The translations under genes were made by a program, and so were the position numbers. This document shows positions 26,701 through 34,050 of a stretch of 34,050 bases of DNA, in pieces. This DNA is from Thioploca sp. Its GTDB lineage: Bacteria > Pseudomonadota > Gammaproteobacteria > Beggiatoales > Beggiatoaceae. The stretch spans positions 1 to 34,050 of the forward strand of contig DAOUSL010000020.1 of assembly GCA_030627235.1 (NCBI GenBank), in the 5' to 3' direction. Each line of letters begins with the position of its first letter. Positions within the stretch are counted from its first letter, which is position 1. The notes beneath the pieces are model-generated. The model had not been told where the DNA came from and searched no databases. It saw only the letters and a program-made list of their open reading frames with translations.

Positions 26701-29547
26701 ATGGCTGAAGTAACTGTAAAACAATTTGCTGATAGATTAGAAATCCCCATCGAACGTTTGTTAACCCAATTGGGTCATGCTGGATTACCAGTAAAAGAAG
26801 CTGATGATAAAATTAATGAGGAAGAAAAAAATAAACTCTTAACTTATCTACGCCATATCCATGGGAAAGATGATATCGGCCAAGAAATATCTGCTAGTCC
26901 TAAAAAAATTACTCTTAAACGTAAAACTACTAGTGAGCTTAAAGTATCTAATTCAACTGGAAGTACTAAAACAGTACATGTTGAAGTAAGGAAAAAGCGG
27001 ACTTATGTTAAACGTACTCCGAAAAATACTGAACTTGAAAAAGAAGTAATAGTAGATAATAATGATGCTTCTATTTCAGCAGAGAATGTTACTAAAGAGA
27101 ATAATATTAAAGAGATTATAGTTAAAGAAACTACTGTAAAAACTCCTGAGGTAGTAGTCAAAACTGATAATACAAACCCTACTACAAAAACTGTCAAACC
27201 TACGGTTAATAAAAATTCAGTGGCTAAAACTTATCCAGTTAAATCAAATGCAGCCAATTCTAAGAAAGCAGAAACCACAGTTGGAACTACAATAAATACT
27301 AGGACTAAAAAACGTCCGACAAAATATGAAGCAGTGGATTCAGGCACTGTAAAAATTAAAACTAAAAAGCGTGAACCTGTACAACCTGTAGTTGTAAAAC
27401 CAGAGAAAAATACTGCAACTACAATTAAAATTGCAACTAAGCCTAATACTAATGTTACCAAGAAACCAGTAACTACTTCAGATAAACCCAGTAACGCAAT
27501 TCCAACTATCAAGGTTAAAACCAATACAGAACAACAACCTGTTGTTAAATCTAACCCGGACAATACATCTGACACTGCTAAAAAAGCAAAAGATGATAAA
27601 CCGATTAAAAAACCAGTTCCTCAACGTAAACGAGGGGATAAAACTAAATCTAATAATAGAAGATTAGAATTAGACCGTAAAACTGATAAAGGCAATAGGA
27701 AAGATCACGCAGGAAGGAAACGAGGTGGTAAGCAACCATATGTCAGACCGGGTGAACTTCAACATGGAAGCTTTCGCAAACCAACAGCACCAGTTATTCA
27801 TGAAGTATTATTACCAGAAACTATAACTGTATCTGAATTAGCTCAAAAAATGTCGGTAAAAGCAGCAGTAGTTATCAAAACTACCATGAAAATGGGAACA
27901 ATGGTGACGATTAATCAGATTTTAGATCAGGAAACTGCTTCTATTATTGTAGAGGAAATGGGTCATACTTCTAAATTGTTGAAGGAAAATGAGATAGAAA
28001 CTGGCTTAATGCAAACTGGTCAGCAGGCTGGAAAGCAAGTATCTCGTTTCCCTGTAGTTACTATCATGGGTCATGTTGATCATGGTAAGACTTCTCTATT
28101 AGATTATATCAGAGTAACTAAAGTTGCAGATGGAGAAGCTGGTGGTATTACTCAACATATTGGTGCCTATCATGTTGATACTCCAAAAGGTAGTGTATGC
28201 TTTTTAGATACACCAGGCCATGCCGCTTTTACAGCAATGCGAGCTAGGGGCGCTAAAGTAACCGATATTGTAATTTTAGTGGTTGCTGCTGATGATGGGG
28301 TTATGCCACAAACGATGGAAGCCATCCAACATGCCAAAGCAGCCTCTGTACCATTGATAGTTGCTCTTAATAAAATTGATAAAGATAATGCTGATCAAGA
28401 CCGTGTAAAACAAGAATTGGTTGCTAAAGAAGTAATTCCTGAAGATTGGGGTGGAGACACTATATTTGTGCCAGTATCTGCTAAAACCGGAGCTGGAGTT
28501 GATGAATTATTAGATGCAGTTTTATTGCAATCTGAAATGCTAGAACTAACTACTGTCGCTGAGGGTGCTGCAACTGGAGTAATTGTTGAATCACGATTGG
28601 ATAAAGGACGTGGTGTAGTAGCAACAGTATTAATCCAGAGTGGAATATTAAAAAAAGGTGATATTTTATTAGCTGGTAGAGAATTTGGTAAGGTTAGAGC
28701 CATGCTAGATGAAAATGGTAAACCAGTAGCTGAAGCAGGTCCATCTATACCAGTTGAAGTATTAGGTTTGTCTGGAGTACCTAATGCTGGGGACGAAGTT
28801 GTAGTAGTATCAAGTGAACGAAAAGCTAGAGAGATTGCTTTATTCAGACAAGGCAAATATCGTGATGTCAGATTGGCTCGTCAGCAAGCATCTAAATTAG
28901 AAAATATGTTTGCTCAGATGCAAGCTGGTCAAGTTAGCACTCTTAGAGTTGTATTAAAAGCTGATGTACATGGATCGGAAGAAGCTTTATCGGATGCTTT
29001 AATCAAATTATCTACTGATGAAGTTAAAGTTAATATTGTTGCTAGTGGAGTTGGCGGTATTACTGAGTCAGATGCAAATTTGGCTGTCGCTTCTGGAGCA
29101 ATTATTATTGGTTTTAATGTACGGGCTAATCTTGGTGCTAAACAGTTAATTCAGGAAGAAGACATTGATTTACATTATTATAGTGTTATTTATGAAGCTA
29201 TAGATGAAGTCAAGAAAGCTTTGAGTGGTATGTTAGCGCCTGAGGAAGTGGAGACAATTATTGGTTTGGCAGAGGTTCGTCAGGTATTCCGTTCACCTAA
29301 GTTTGGTTTGGTTTCTGGTTGTATGGTAGCTGACGGATTGATTAGGCGTAGTAGTCCAATTCGGGTATTGCGGGATAACGTCGTTATTTTTGAAGGCGAA
29401 TTAGATTCTTTACGACGATTTAAGGAAGATGTGCAGGAAGTTAAGCATGGTATGGAATGTGGAATCGGTGTGAAGAATTATAGTGATGTTAAAGTTGATG
29501 ATCAGATTGAAATTTATGAAAGAAAGATGGTTGCTAGAACGCTTTAG
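26701..29547 (+). CDS. infB: Translation initiation factor IF-2
   Basis: The 948-residue GTPase delivers initiator tRNA to the 30S subunit. An IF2_N domain covers about 1-55 ([20 protein letters not shown]). A long Lys/Thr/Val-rich low-complexity linker fills about 60-350. A second IF2_N domain ([17 protein letters not shown]) leads into the G domain with G1 GHVDHGKT (457-464), DTPGH, NKID and SAKTG. IF2 domains II, III and C2 follow. The start is the ATG at 26701, supported by the conserved N-terminus though no Shine-Dalgarno precedes it. Downstream, rbfA would normally follow directly, but here the ATPase-HNH cassette intervenes. Confidence 0.97.
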   Translation: MAEVTVKQFADRLEIPIERLLTQLGHAGLPVKEADDKINEEEKNKLLTYLRHIHGKDDIGQEISASPKKITLKRKTTSELKVSNSTGSTKTVHVEVRKKRTYVKRTPKNTELEKEVIVDNNDASISAENVTKENNIKEIIVKETTVKTPEVVVKTDNTNPTTKTVKPTVNKNSVAKTYPVKSNAANSKKAETTVGTTINTRTKKRPTKYEAVDSGTVKIKTKKREPVQPVVVKPEKNTATTIKIATKPNTNVTKKPVTTSDKPSNAIPTIKVKTNTEQQPVVKSNPDNTSDTAKKAKDDKPIKKPVPQRKRGDKTKSNNRRLELDRKTDKGNRKDHAGRKRGGKQPYVRPGELQHGSFRKPTAPVIHEVLLPETITVSELAQKMSVKAAVVIKTTMKMGTMVTINQILDQETASIIVEEMGHTSKLLKENEIETGLMQTGQQAGKQVSRFPVVTIMGHVDHGKTSLLDYIRVTKVADGEAGGITQHIGAYHVDTPKGSVCFLDTPGHAAFTAMRARGAKVTDIVILVVAADDGVMPQTMEAIQHAKAASVPLIVALNKIDKDNADQDRVKQELVAKEVIPEDWGGDTIFVPVSAKTGAGVDELLDAVLLQSEMLELTTVAEGAATGVIVESRLDKGRGVVATVLIQSGILKKGDILLAGREFGKVRAMLDENGKPVAEAGPSIPVEVLGLSGVPNAGDEVVVVSSERKAREIALFRQGKYRDVRLARQQASKLENMFAQMQAGQVSTLRVVLKADVHGSEEALSDALIKLSTDEVKVNIVASGVGGITESDANLAVASGAIIIGFNVRANLGAKQLIQEEDIDLHYYSVIYEAIDEVKKALSGMLAPEEVETIIGLAEVRQVFRSPKFGLVSGCMVADGLIRRSSPIRVLRDNVVIFEGELDSLRRFKEDVQEVKHGMECGIGVKNYSDVKVDDQIEIYERKMVARTL

Positions 29548-29557
29548 TTAAATAGTA

Positions 29558-29580
29558 TGGTGGGCTGATAAAGTCCACCA
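29558..29580. terminator. Hairpin between infB and the ATPase gene
   Basis: TGGTGGGC (29558-29565) pairs with GTCCACCA (29573-29580), 8 bp with one G-T wobble and a 7-base loop, starting 11 bases after the infB stop. No U-run follows. It may be a partial terminator, an mRNA 3'-end protector for infB, or a dispersed repeat marking the edge of the inserted cassette. Confidence 0.45.
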
Positions 29581-29662
29581 AATATCCAACAATTTTAAAT
29601 GTAATTATTCAAATCTGTTTTATCAAATATTTCCCATTTGTCCTACCAAGTATTTCTCCAAT

Positions 29663-30874
29663 ATGACTACCAAAATAACTAAACTAAAACTTGACAATGT
29701 AGGTGGTTTTAAAGATTTTGAGTTAGAATTCCATGATAAATTAACAGTTTTGATTGGGAATAATGGAAGTGGAAAGACTACGATATTATCTAGTATTGCT
29801 TCCTTGCTAGATCATGTAATTATGGGTGTTAAAGCTTCTCCAGAACATGTAAAAACAATAGTAGGTTTTTCTACACGAACATATACATCGAAAAAAAATA
29901 TAAAGTTTTATAGAGATAAAGATATTCATATAAGCTTAGATGGTCATAATATTACTGTAGCTGATATTGATGGATTTCAATTGCTCATTGAAAAAATACA
30001 TGATTTATATAATAGTCAAGGATATTTACCATTATTCGTTTATTATCCTGCTTATAACGCACCAGTTGGAAATGTAGAATTTTTAGATATAAAATTAGAA
30101 AATGAACCATTTGCTGCTTATATATCAGCTTGTTCAGAAGGAGTATTTGATTTTAACCGTTTTTTTAATTGGTTTAAATGGCAAGAAAGTATTAAAAGAG
30201 AGACTGGCACTAATAACAAATATGAAATAGTTCGACAAGCCATATATCAAGTTTTAAATGATAAAAACAATACTTTTTATAACTTACATATTACTTGGGT
30301 AAATAATCCACAAGGTGATTTATGTATAGAAAAAAATGGCACTAACTTAAATATTAATCAACTTTCTGCTGGTGAAAAGATGTTATTAATATTAGTTGCA
30401 GATTTAACCCGACGATTAATAGTTGCTAATCCAGAAAATGATAATCCTTTGCATGGAGATGGCGTTATATTAATTGACGAAATTGACTTGCATTTACATC
30501 CTAGTTGGCAAAGAAAAATTGTTCCTAATTTGACGAAAATATTTAAAAATTGTCAGTTTATTATTTCTACGCATTCTCCTTTGATATTAGGCACTGTACC
30601 ACCTAAAAATATAACTATTTTAGAAGATTTTAAACCAATAAAAATCACACCTAATACTTTAGGCAGAGATAATAATTCTATTTTATATGATTTAATGGGA
30701 GTTACAGAACGTCCTGAACAAACACAAAAAGAACTTGATAAATTTTACGAACTACTTGATGAAGAGAAAAAAGAAGAAGCACAAAATATATTGGATGATT
30801 TGTCTAAATATTTAGGTGAAGATGATATTGCTATTGTTCAAGCTCGTGTTAATTTGGATTTTGCAGATTTTTGA
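29663..30874 (+). CDS. AAA/ABC-type ATPase of a Septu-like (PtuA-like) defence pair
   Basis: The 403-residue protein begins with the RecF/SMC-like signature ITKLKLDNVGGFKDFELEF. Walker A is GNNGSGKTT (32-40, K38), the ABC signature is LSAGEK (234-239), Walker B is VILIDEID (D272, E273) and the switch histidine is H304 in STHSPL. The HLHPSWQ motif after Walker B is typical of COG3950 and OLD/PtuA-like ATPases. There is no coiled-coil arm and no Toprim domain. It is followed at once by an HNH nuclease gene. ATPase plus HNH is the composition of Septu (PtuA-PtuB) and of the effector module in some retrons, which suggests anti-phage defence by inference. No Shine-Dalgarno is evident before the ATG. 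Confidence 0.85.
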   Translation: MTTKITKLKLDNVGGFKDFELEFHDKLTVLIGNNGSGKTTILSSIASLLDHVIMGVKASPEHVKTIVGFSTRTYTSKKNIKFYRDKDIHISLDGHNITVADIDGFQLLIEKIHDLYNSQGYLPLFVYYPAYNAPVGNVEFLDIKLENEPFAAYISACSEGVFDFNRFFNWFKWQESIKRETGTNNKYEIVRQAIYQVLNDKNNTFYNLHITWVNNPQGDLCIEKNGTNLNINQLSAGEKMLLILVADLTRRLIVANPENDNPLHGDGVILIDEIDLHLHPSWQRKIVPNLTKIFKNCQFIISTHSPLILGTVPPKNITILEDFKPIKITPNTLGRDNNSILYDLMGVTERPEQTQKELDKFYELLDEEKKEEAQNILDDLSKYLGEDDIAIVQARVNLDFADF

Positions 30875-30876
30875 AT

Positions 30877-31527
30877 ATGAAGTTAATTAATAAAGCTAAA
30901 GAACCTAACTCATTGACAATTAATCGTAAAAAAACTAATGCTACGTATGACAATTATCCTGAAAAAGATGATTTGCGTATTGCTCTAGTAAAAGAACAAG
31001 GCTATATTTGTTGTTATTGTATGCAACGTATTGAACCAAATTTAGAAAAAATTAAAATTGAGCATCGTAAACCACAAACAAAAAATCAAGAATTGCAATT
31101 AGAATATCAAAGTTTGTTAGGTGCTTGTATGGGTAATGAAGGACAACCAAAACATTTACAACATTGTGATACTAGTAAAGGCGACAACGAAATTACTATT
31201 AATCCAACTGATAATATAAAAAATTGTGAAGAATTAATAAAATATAGAAAAAATGGTCAAATATATTCTGATGACCAAACTATTAATAATGATTTAGATA
31301 AAATTCTAAATTTAAATATGCAAAAATTGGTTAATTTTAGAAGAGCAATAAGAGAAGAAGTTATAAATAAACTTACCAATATTAAAGGTAAAAAATCAGC
31401 TTGGGATAATTCAAAAATCCAGAAAATGATTGAAAAATATCAAAGTAAAGATGCAGAAGGAAAATATAAACCTTATTGTCAAGTAGTCATTTATTTTCTT
31501 AAAAAAAGAATTAGAGTAAACTCATGA
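30877..31527 (+). CDS. HNH endonuclease of a Septu-like (PtuB-like, TIGR02646-type) pair
   Basis: The ATG at 30877, two bases after the ATPase stop, gives 216 residues. An in-frame TTG at 30871 overlapping that stop is the alternative. A Cys/His metal site and HNH core are visible: C45 C46 Y C48 (ICCYCMQRI), then IEHRKP with H63, C84 in GACMG, and H96-C97-D98 followed by SKGD. This arrangement (CxYC, IEH, C, HCDxxKG) is that of the HNH family annotated as a retron/Septu effector. The C-terminal half is basic and helical. No reverse transcriptase is nearby, so a stand-alone Septu-like pair is the better reading. Its TGA stop overlaps the rbfA ATG. Confidence 0.85.
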   Translation: MKLINKAKEPNSLTINRKKTNATYDNYPEKDDLRIALVKEQGYICCYCMQRIEPNLEKIKIEHRKPQTKNQELQLEYQSLLGACMGNEGQPKHLQHCDTSKGDNEITINPTDNIKNCEELIKYRKNGQIYSDDQTINNDLDKILNLNMQKLVNFRRAIREEVINKLTNIKGKKSAWDNSKIQKMIEKYQSKDAEGKYKPYCQVVIYFLKKRIRVNS

Positions 31528-31877
31528 AAGAATTCAGCCGCACCCAACGAGTTGGAGAACAAATCCAACGAGAATTATCTTCTATCATTCATAAAGAAGT
31601 CAGCACTAAAACCTTTGGCATGATTACAGTTTCTGCTGTAGATATATCCCCAGACTTAAAACAGGCTAAGATTTATGTAACAATCCTTGCTGGTGATGAA
31701 AAAACTACTGTAAAATACTTAAATAACGAGATGAGAGGTAAGTTACGGTATGGTTTATCCCAACGTTTAACAACCAGAACTACTCCTCAATTATATTTTA
31801 TTCATGATGGCTCAGTTGAATATGCAACTCGTTTATCAGCATTAATAGAATCTGTAAAACCTGAAACAGAAGAATAG
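31524..31877 (+). CDS. rbfA: Ribosome-binding factor A
   Basis: The 117-residue protein is the 30S maturation and cold-adaptation factor RbfA, a KH-fold protein acting near the 5' helix of 16S rRNA. The family pattern is complete: EFSRTQRVGEQIQRELSSII, then MITVSAVDISPDLKQAKIYVT and a C-terminal LYFIHDGSVEYATRLSALI. Its ATG lies within ATGA shared with the HNH stop codon. No independent strong ribosome site is seen, because the sequence before it is coding and A-rich. Translation is therefore probably coupled to the HNH gene. Confidence 0.95.
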   Translation: MKEFSRTQRVGEQIQRELSSIIHKEVSTKTFGMITVSAVDISPDLKQAKIYVTILAGDEKTTVKYLNNEMRGKLRYGLSQRLTTRTTPQLYFIHDGSVEYATRLSALIESVKPETEE

Positions 31878-31923
31878 AACATCAACGCTTAATTTAAAAA
31901 TATTGTTAACTGTAAATTTATCA

Positions 31924-32808
31924 ATGGTCAAAAGAAATATAAATGGAATTCTACTGTTCAACAAACCAGTAGGCATAAGCTCTAATGGAGCTTTACAACG
32001 AGTTAAACGCTTATTTCAAGCCAATAAAGCGGGTCATACCGGAAGTTTAGATCAACTTGCTAGTGGTTTATTACCTATTTGTTTAGGAGAGGCTACTAAG
32101 TTATCTAATTTTCTATTAATGGCAGATAAATATTATGAAACCACTTTAACTCTAGGTTTTACCACATTAACTGGAGATAGTGAAGGTGAAATTTTACAAA
32201 CTCGTTCAGCTGATAATATTACTCTAGAACAAATAGATAAAGTTGTTAAATCATTTATCGGTTCTAATGAACAAGTTCCTCCCATGTATTCAGCTCTTAA
32301 ACATAAAGGCGAACCTTTATATAAGTTAGCTCGACAGGGTAAAACTATAGAACGTAAAGCCCGTACGATTAATATCTATGATATTGAAATTCAAAGTTTT
32401 ATCGATAATTATCTGGCCATAAAAGTACATTGTTCTAAAGGCACTTATATTCGTACTTTAGCAGAAGATATAGGTGAAATTTTAGGTTGTGGAGCTTTCG
32501 TCAGTCGGTTGCATCGGATTCGAGTAGGAGAGTATCAAAGTATGATAGATTTTACCACTTTAGAACAGCAAACTGATTTAGAGGCTCTTGATAAGTTATT
32601 AATCCCTATGGAAACAGCAATCTCTCACTGGCCTAAAATTAATTTATCGACAGAACTTACTTATTATGTCCAACAAGGTCAAGCAGTCCAAGTTCCCCAA
32701 GCTCCAACTGATGGTTGGGTACAATTATTTAATGAAGAAATATTTTTAGGGATTGGACAAGTATTAGAAGATGGTAGAGTTACACCAAAGCGTCTAATAA
32801 ACTACTAA
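31924..32808 (+). CDS. truB: tRNA pseudouridine-55 synthase TruB
   Basis: The 294-residue enzyme makes pseudouridine at position 55 of the tRNA T-loop. The ATG at 31924 is preferred over an in-frame TTG at 31903 because the family begins close to NGILLFNKPVGISSN. The catalytic aspartate is D43 in GHTGSLDQLASGLLP, where most relatives have DPLA. SMYSALKxxG is represented by PPMYSALKHKG, and CSKGTYIRTLAEDIGE follows. A C-terminal PUA-like segment ends TPKRLINY. It lies 46 bases after rbfA. rpsO and pnp, which usually follow in gammaproteobacteria, are replaced by a convergent uppP. Confidence 0.95.
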   Translation: MVKRNINGILLFNKPVGISSNGALQRVKRLFQANKAGHTGSLDQLASGLLPICLGEATKLSNFLLMADKYYETTLTLGFTTLTGDSEGEILQTRSADNITLEQIDKVVKSFIGSNEQVPPMYSALKHKGEPLYKLARQGKTIERKARTINIYDIEIQSFIDNYLAIKVHCSKGTYIRTLAEDIGEILGCGAFVSRLHRIRVGEYQSMIDFTTLEQQTDLEALDKLLIPMETAISHWPKINLSTELTYYVQQGQAVQVPQAPTDGWVQLFNEEIFLGIGQVLEDGRVTPKRLINY

Positions 32809-32815
32809 TATAATT

Positions 32816-33613
32816 TTACATCATCCAAATTAAGACTGCTCCCAAGCCTAATCGATATAGAACAAATGGCCACATACCAATATGATCCAACAATTTGATA
32901 AAAATTTTAATACACAAATAAGCACTGATAGCTGAAAATATTACTGCCAATAATAATGTCGTCCAATCAACTGCAACATTTTGATTTATCAAGGTAACTG
33001 TTTCGCTAGCACCAGCTAAAATAATTACAGGAATTGCTAATAAAAATGAAAATCTTGCAGCAGCCTGTCGATTTAAACCTAAAAATAAAGCGGCAGTTAT
33101 AGTGATACCAGAACGAGAAGTTCCTGGGATGAGAGCTATTGCTTGGGCGATTCCAATTATCATTACATCTTGCCAATTTAAGTGAAATTCATTTCGGTTT
33201 TTAATACCGCTTATATCAGCTTTCAATAACATTAAGCCGAAAAAAATTGTCGTACTAGCAATTATCATAGGTGAACGTAATTGTTCTTCCCAACCAGCAA
33301 TAGATATAGTTAAGCCGACCAATCCAACTGGAATAGTAGCAAATCCTATAGCCCATACTAAACGGCTTTCTGAAGTCAATTGTTTGTTTTTACATGATAA
33401 TACCCAACTAACCAGCAGTGGTTTTAAGTCATAACGAAAATATAATAATACTGCAAATAAAGAACCTACATGTACAGCGATATCAAATGCTAGACCTTGA
33501 TCTTGCCAACCTAACAGTTGGGGAAATAATATTAAATGACCAGAACTAGAAATAGGTAAAAATTCAGTTAGTCCTTGCATAACAGCAAGAATTATAATAT
33601 GTAAGATATCCAA
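32816..33613 (-). CDS. uppP: Undecaprenyl-diphosphate phosphatase (BacA family)
   Basis: The 265-residue integral membrane protein recycles undecaprenyl diphosphate to the monophosphate lipid carrier for peptidoglycan and other envelope polymers. Family motifs are QGLTEFLPISSSGH (about 13-26, with E17) and PGTSRSG (163-169, R167). Hydrophobic helices fill the rest. The start is TTG at 33613: an in-frame TAA lies three codons upstream and no ATG is available before the conserved MDILHIIILAVMQG equivalent. The gene converges on truB with only 7 bases between stops, so their ends must share terminator sequence. Confidence 0.95.
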   Translation of the reverse strand: MDILHIIILAVMQGLTEFLPISSSGHLILFPQLLGWQDQGLAFDIAVHVGSLFAVLLYFRYDLKPLLVSWVLSCKNKQLTSESRLVWAIGFATIPVGLVGLTISIAGWEEQLRSPMIIASTTIFFGLMLLKADISGIKNRNEFHLNWQDVMIIGIAQAIALIPGTSRSGITITAALFLGLNRQAAARFSFLLAIPVIILAGASETVTLINQNVAVDWTTLLLAVIFSAISAYLCIKIFIKLLDHIGMWPFVLYRLGLGAVLIWMM

Positions 33614-33802
33614 TGGTAGTTAAACTTAGTTAAATGTTGAATTTATGAAAAATATGTATTTGTAATAATTTTTTAGCATATATTACACCCGTATTGATTA
33701 AGAATCAAATTACAAGTTTCTAACTATATTTTGGAATAATATTTACTATAGTATTTTTCGATTGGATAAACTACAGCAATATAAGTAATTTATTTTGAAT
33801 TT

Positions 33803-33834
33803 AATTAAGAATTAAGCATTCATAATTAAGAATT
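33803..33834. repeat. Direct repeat of AATTAAGAATT upstream of uppP
   Basis: AATTAAGAATT occurs at 33803-33813 and 33824-33834 in the AT-rich DNA about 190-220 bases upstream of the uppP start. In such AT-rich sequence this may be a dispersed repeat and need not be an operator. Confidence 0.4.
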
Positions 33835-33927
33835 GCTATACGCTTTCCTAAATTGACATTTTCAAACCCATTTGATAGTCTAAAGTTATAGGAATAGGCA
33901 TATTTCCTAACTAAGGTTGTATAAATG

Positions 33928-33955
33928 TAGGATGCAATGAAGAATGAATTGCATC
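33928..33955. repeat. Dispersed palindrome, second copy of the GATGCAAT unit
   Basis: GATGCAAT (33931-33938) pairs with ATTGCATC (33948-33955), preceded by GTAG as at 9867-9897. The shared GTAG-GATGCAATGA start and identical arms show these are two members of one repeat family. Apart from this and the direct repeat at 33803-33834, the terminal gap 33614-34050 contains no gene I can support. Confidence 0.6.
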
Positions 33956-34050
33956 AAGATGTAATTTGTAAACTCATTACCATTTGCGCTTCCCTTTGGA
34001 ATTGGCTATAAAACAAAATTATTTTATGATTTTGCAATCGCAGTAGAACT

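Noticed and set aside
28395-28856. 153-codon open frame antisense to infB
   Set aside because: Lies entirely opposite the conserved GTPase region of infB; its composition is that of the complementary strand and no motif is visible.
29663-31527. Retron with ATPase-HNH effectors
   Set aside because: No reverse transcriptase gene lies anywhere in the window and no msr/msd-like structured RNA was seen next to the pair, so a stand-alone Septu-like system is preferred.
1-34050. CRISPR array or regularly spaced heptamer repeats such as TAACTGA tracts known from some Beggiatoaceae
   Set aside because: No regularly spaced direct repeats were found; TAACTGA is seen only as an isolated occurrence within ubiV coding sequence.

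Overview
The window is AT-rich chromosomal DNA from what looks like a gammaproteobacterium. The evidence is a syntenic rimP-nusA-infB-rbfA-truB block with gammaproteobacterial-type proteins, plus ubiV, dapC, uppP and an MscK/MscS-type channel. An ETHE1-type persulfide dioxygenase, a DUF928 protein, a giant modular secreted protein, an IS1-family relic, NACHT-HEAT genes and many small palindromic intergenic repeats together suggest a Beggiatoaceae/Thiotrichales sulfur oxidiser. That placement is inference from gene content, not a measured phylogeny.

Layout. 1-189 holds two small palindromes. 190-879 (-) is a persulfide dioxygenase. 954-9629 (-) is one 2891-residue secreted protein built from ten alternating Ig/cadherin-like modules with other surface domains. 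9630-10107 is intergenic and carries dispersed repeats. 10108-13046 (+) is a membrane-linked NACHT STAND ATPase whose HEAT-repeat C-terminus appears to have been cut off by a 113-bp inverted-repeat element, leaving a separate downstream ORF. 13165-18172 (-) encodes a small RRM protein, a DUF1456 (YehS-like) protein and a very long MscS-family channel. 18526-19416 (+) is ubiV. 19951-20691 (+) is a secreted DUF928 protein with Arg-Gly-Met repeats, followed by a decayed IS1-family element with recognisable ends and an 8-bp target duplication. 21821-23010 (+) is a coupled pair: a CheW-like protein and an outer-membrane beta-barrel protein. 23073-24260 (-) is dapC.

24537-32808 (+) is the transcription/translation block rimP, nusA, infB, rbfA, truB. 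Between infB and rbfA lies a two-gene cassette: an ABC/SMC-like AAA ATPase and an HNH nuclease, resembling Septu (PtuA-PtuB) anti-phage systems and the ATPase-HNH module of some retrons. The HNH stop codon overlaps the rbfA start codon (ATGA), so the putative defence genes are physically and probably translationally tied to a core housekeeping operon. uppP (-) converges on truB and closes the window.

The most interesting points are the defence-like cassette embedded in the infB operon, the apparent splitting of a NACHT-HEAT gene by a palindromic element, and the IS1 relic. The relic's reading frame is broken by three copies of one 8-nt insertion in matching contexts and also carries two 27-nt in-frame insertions.
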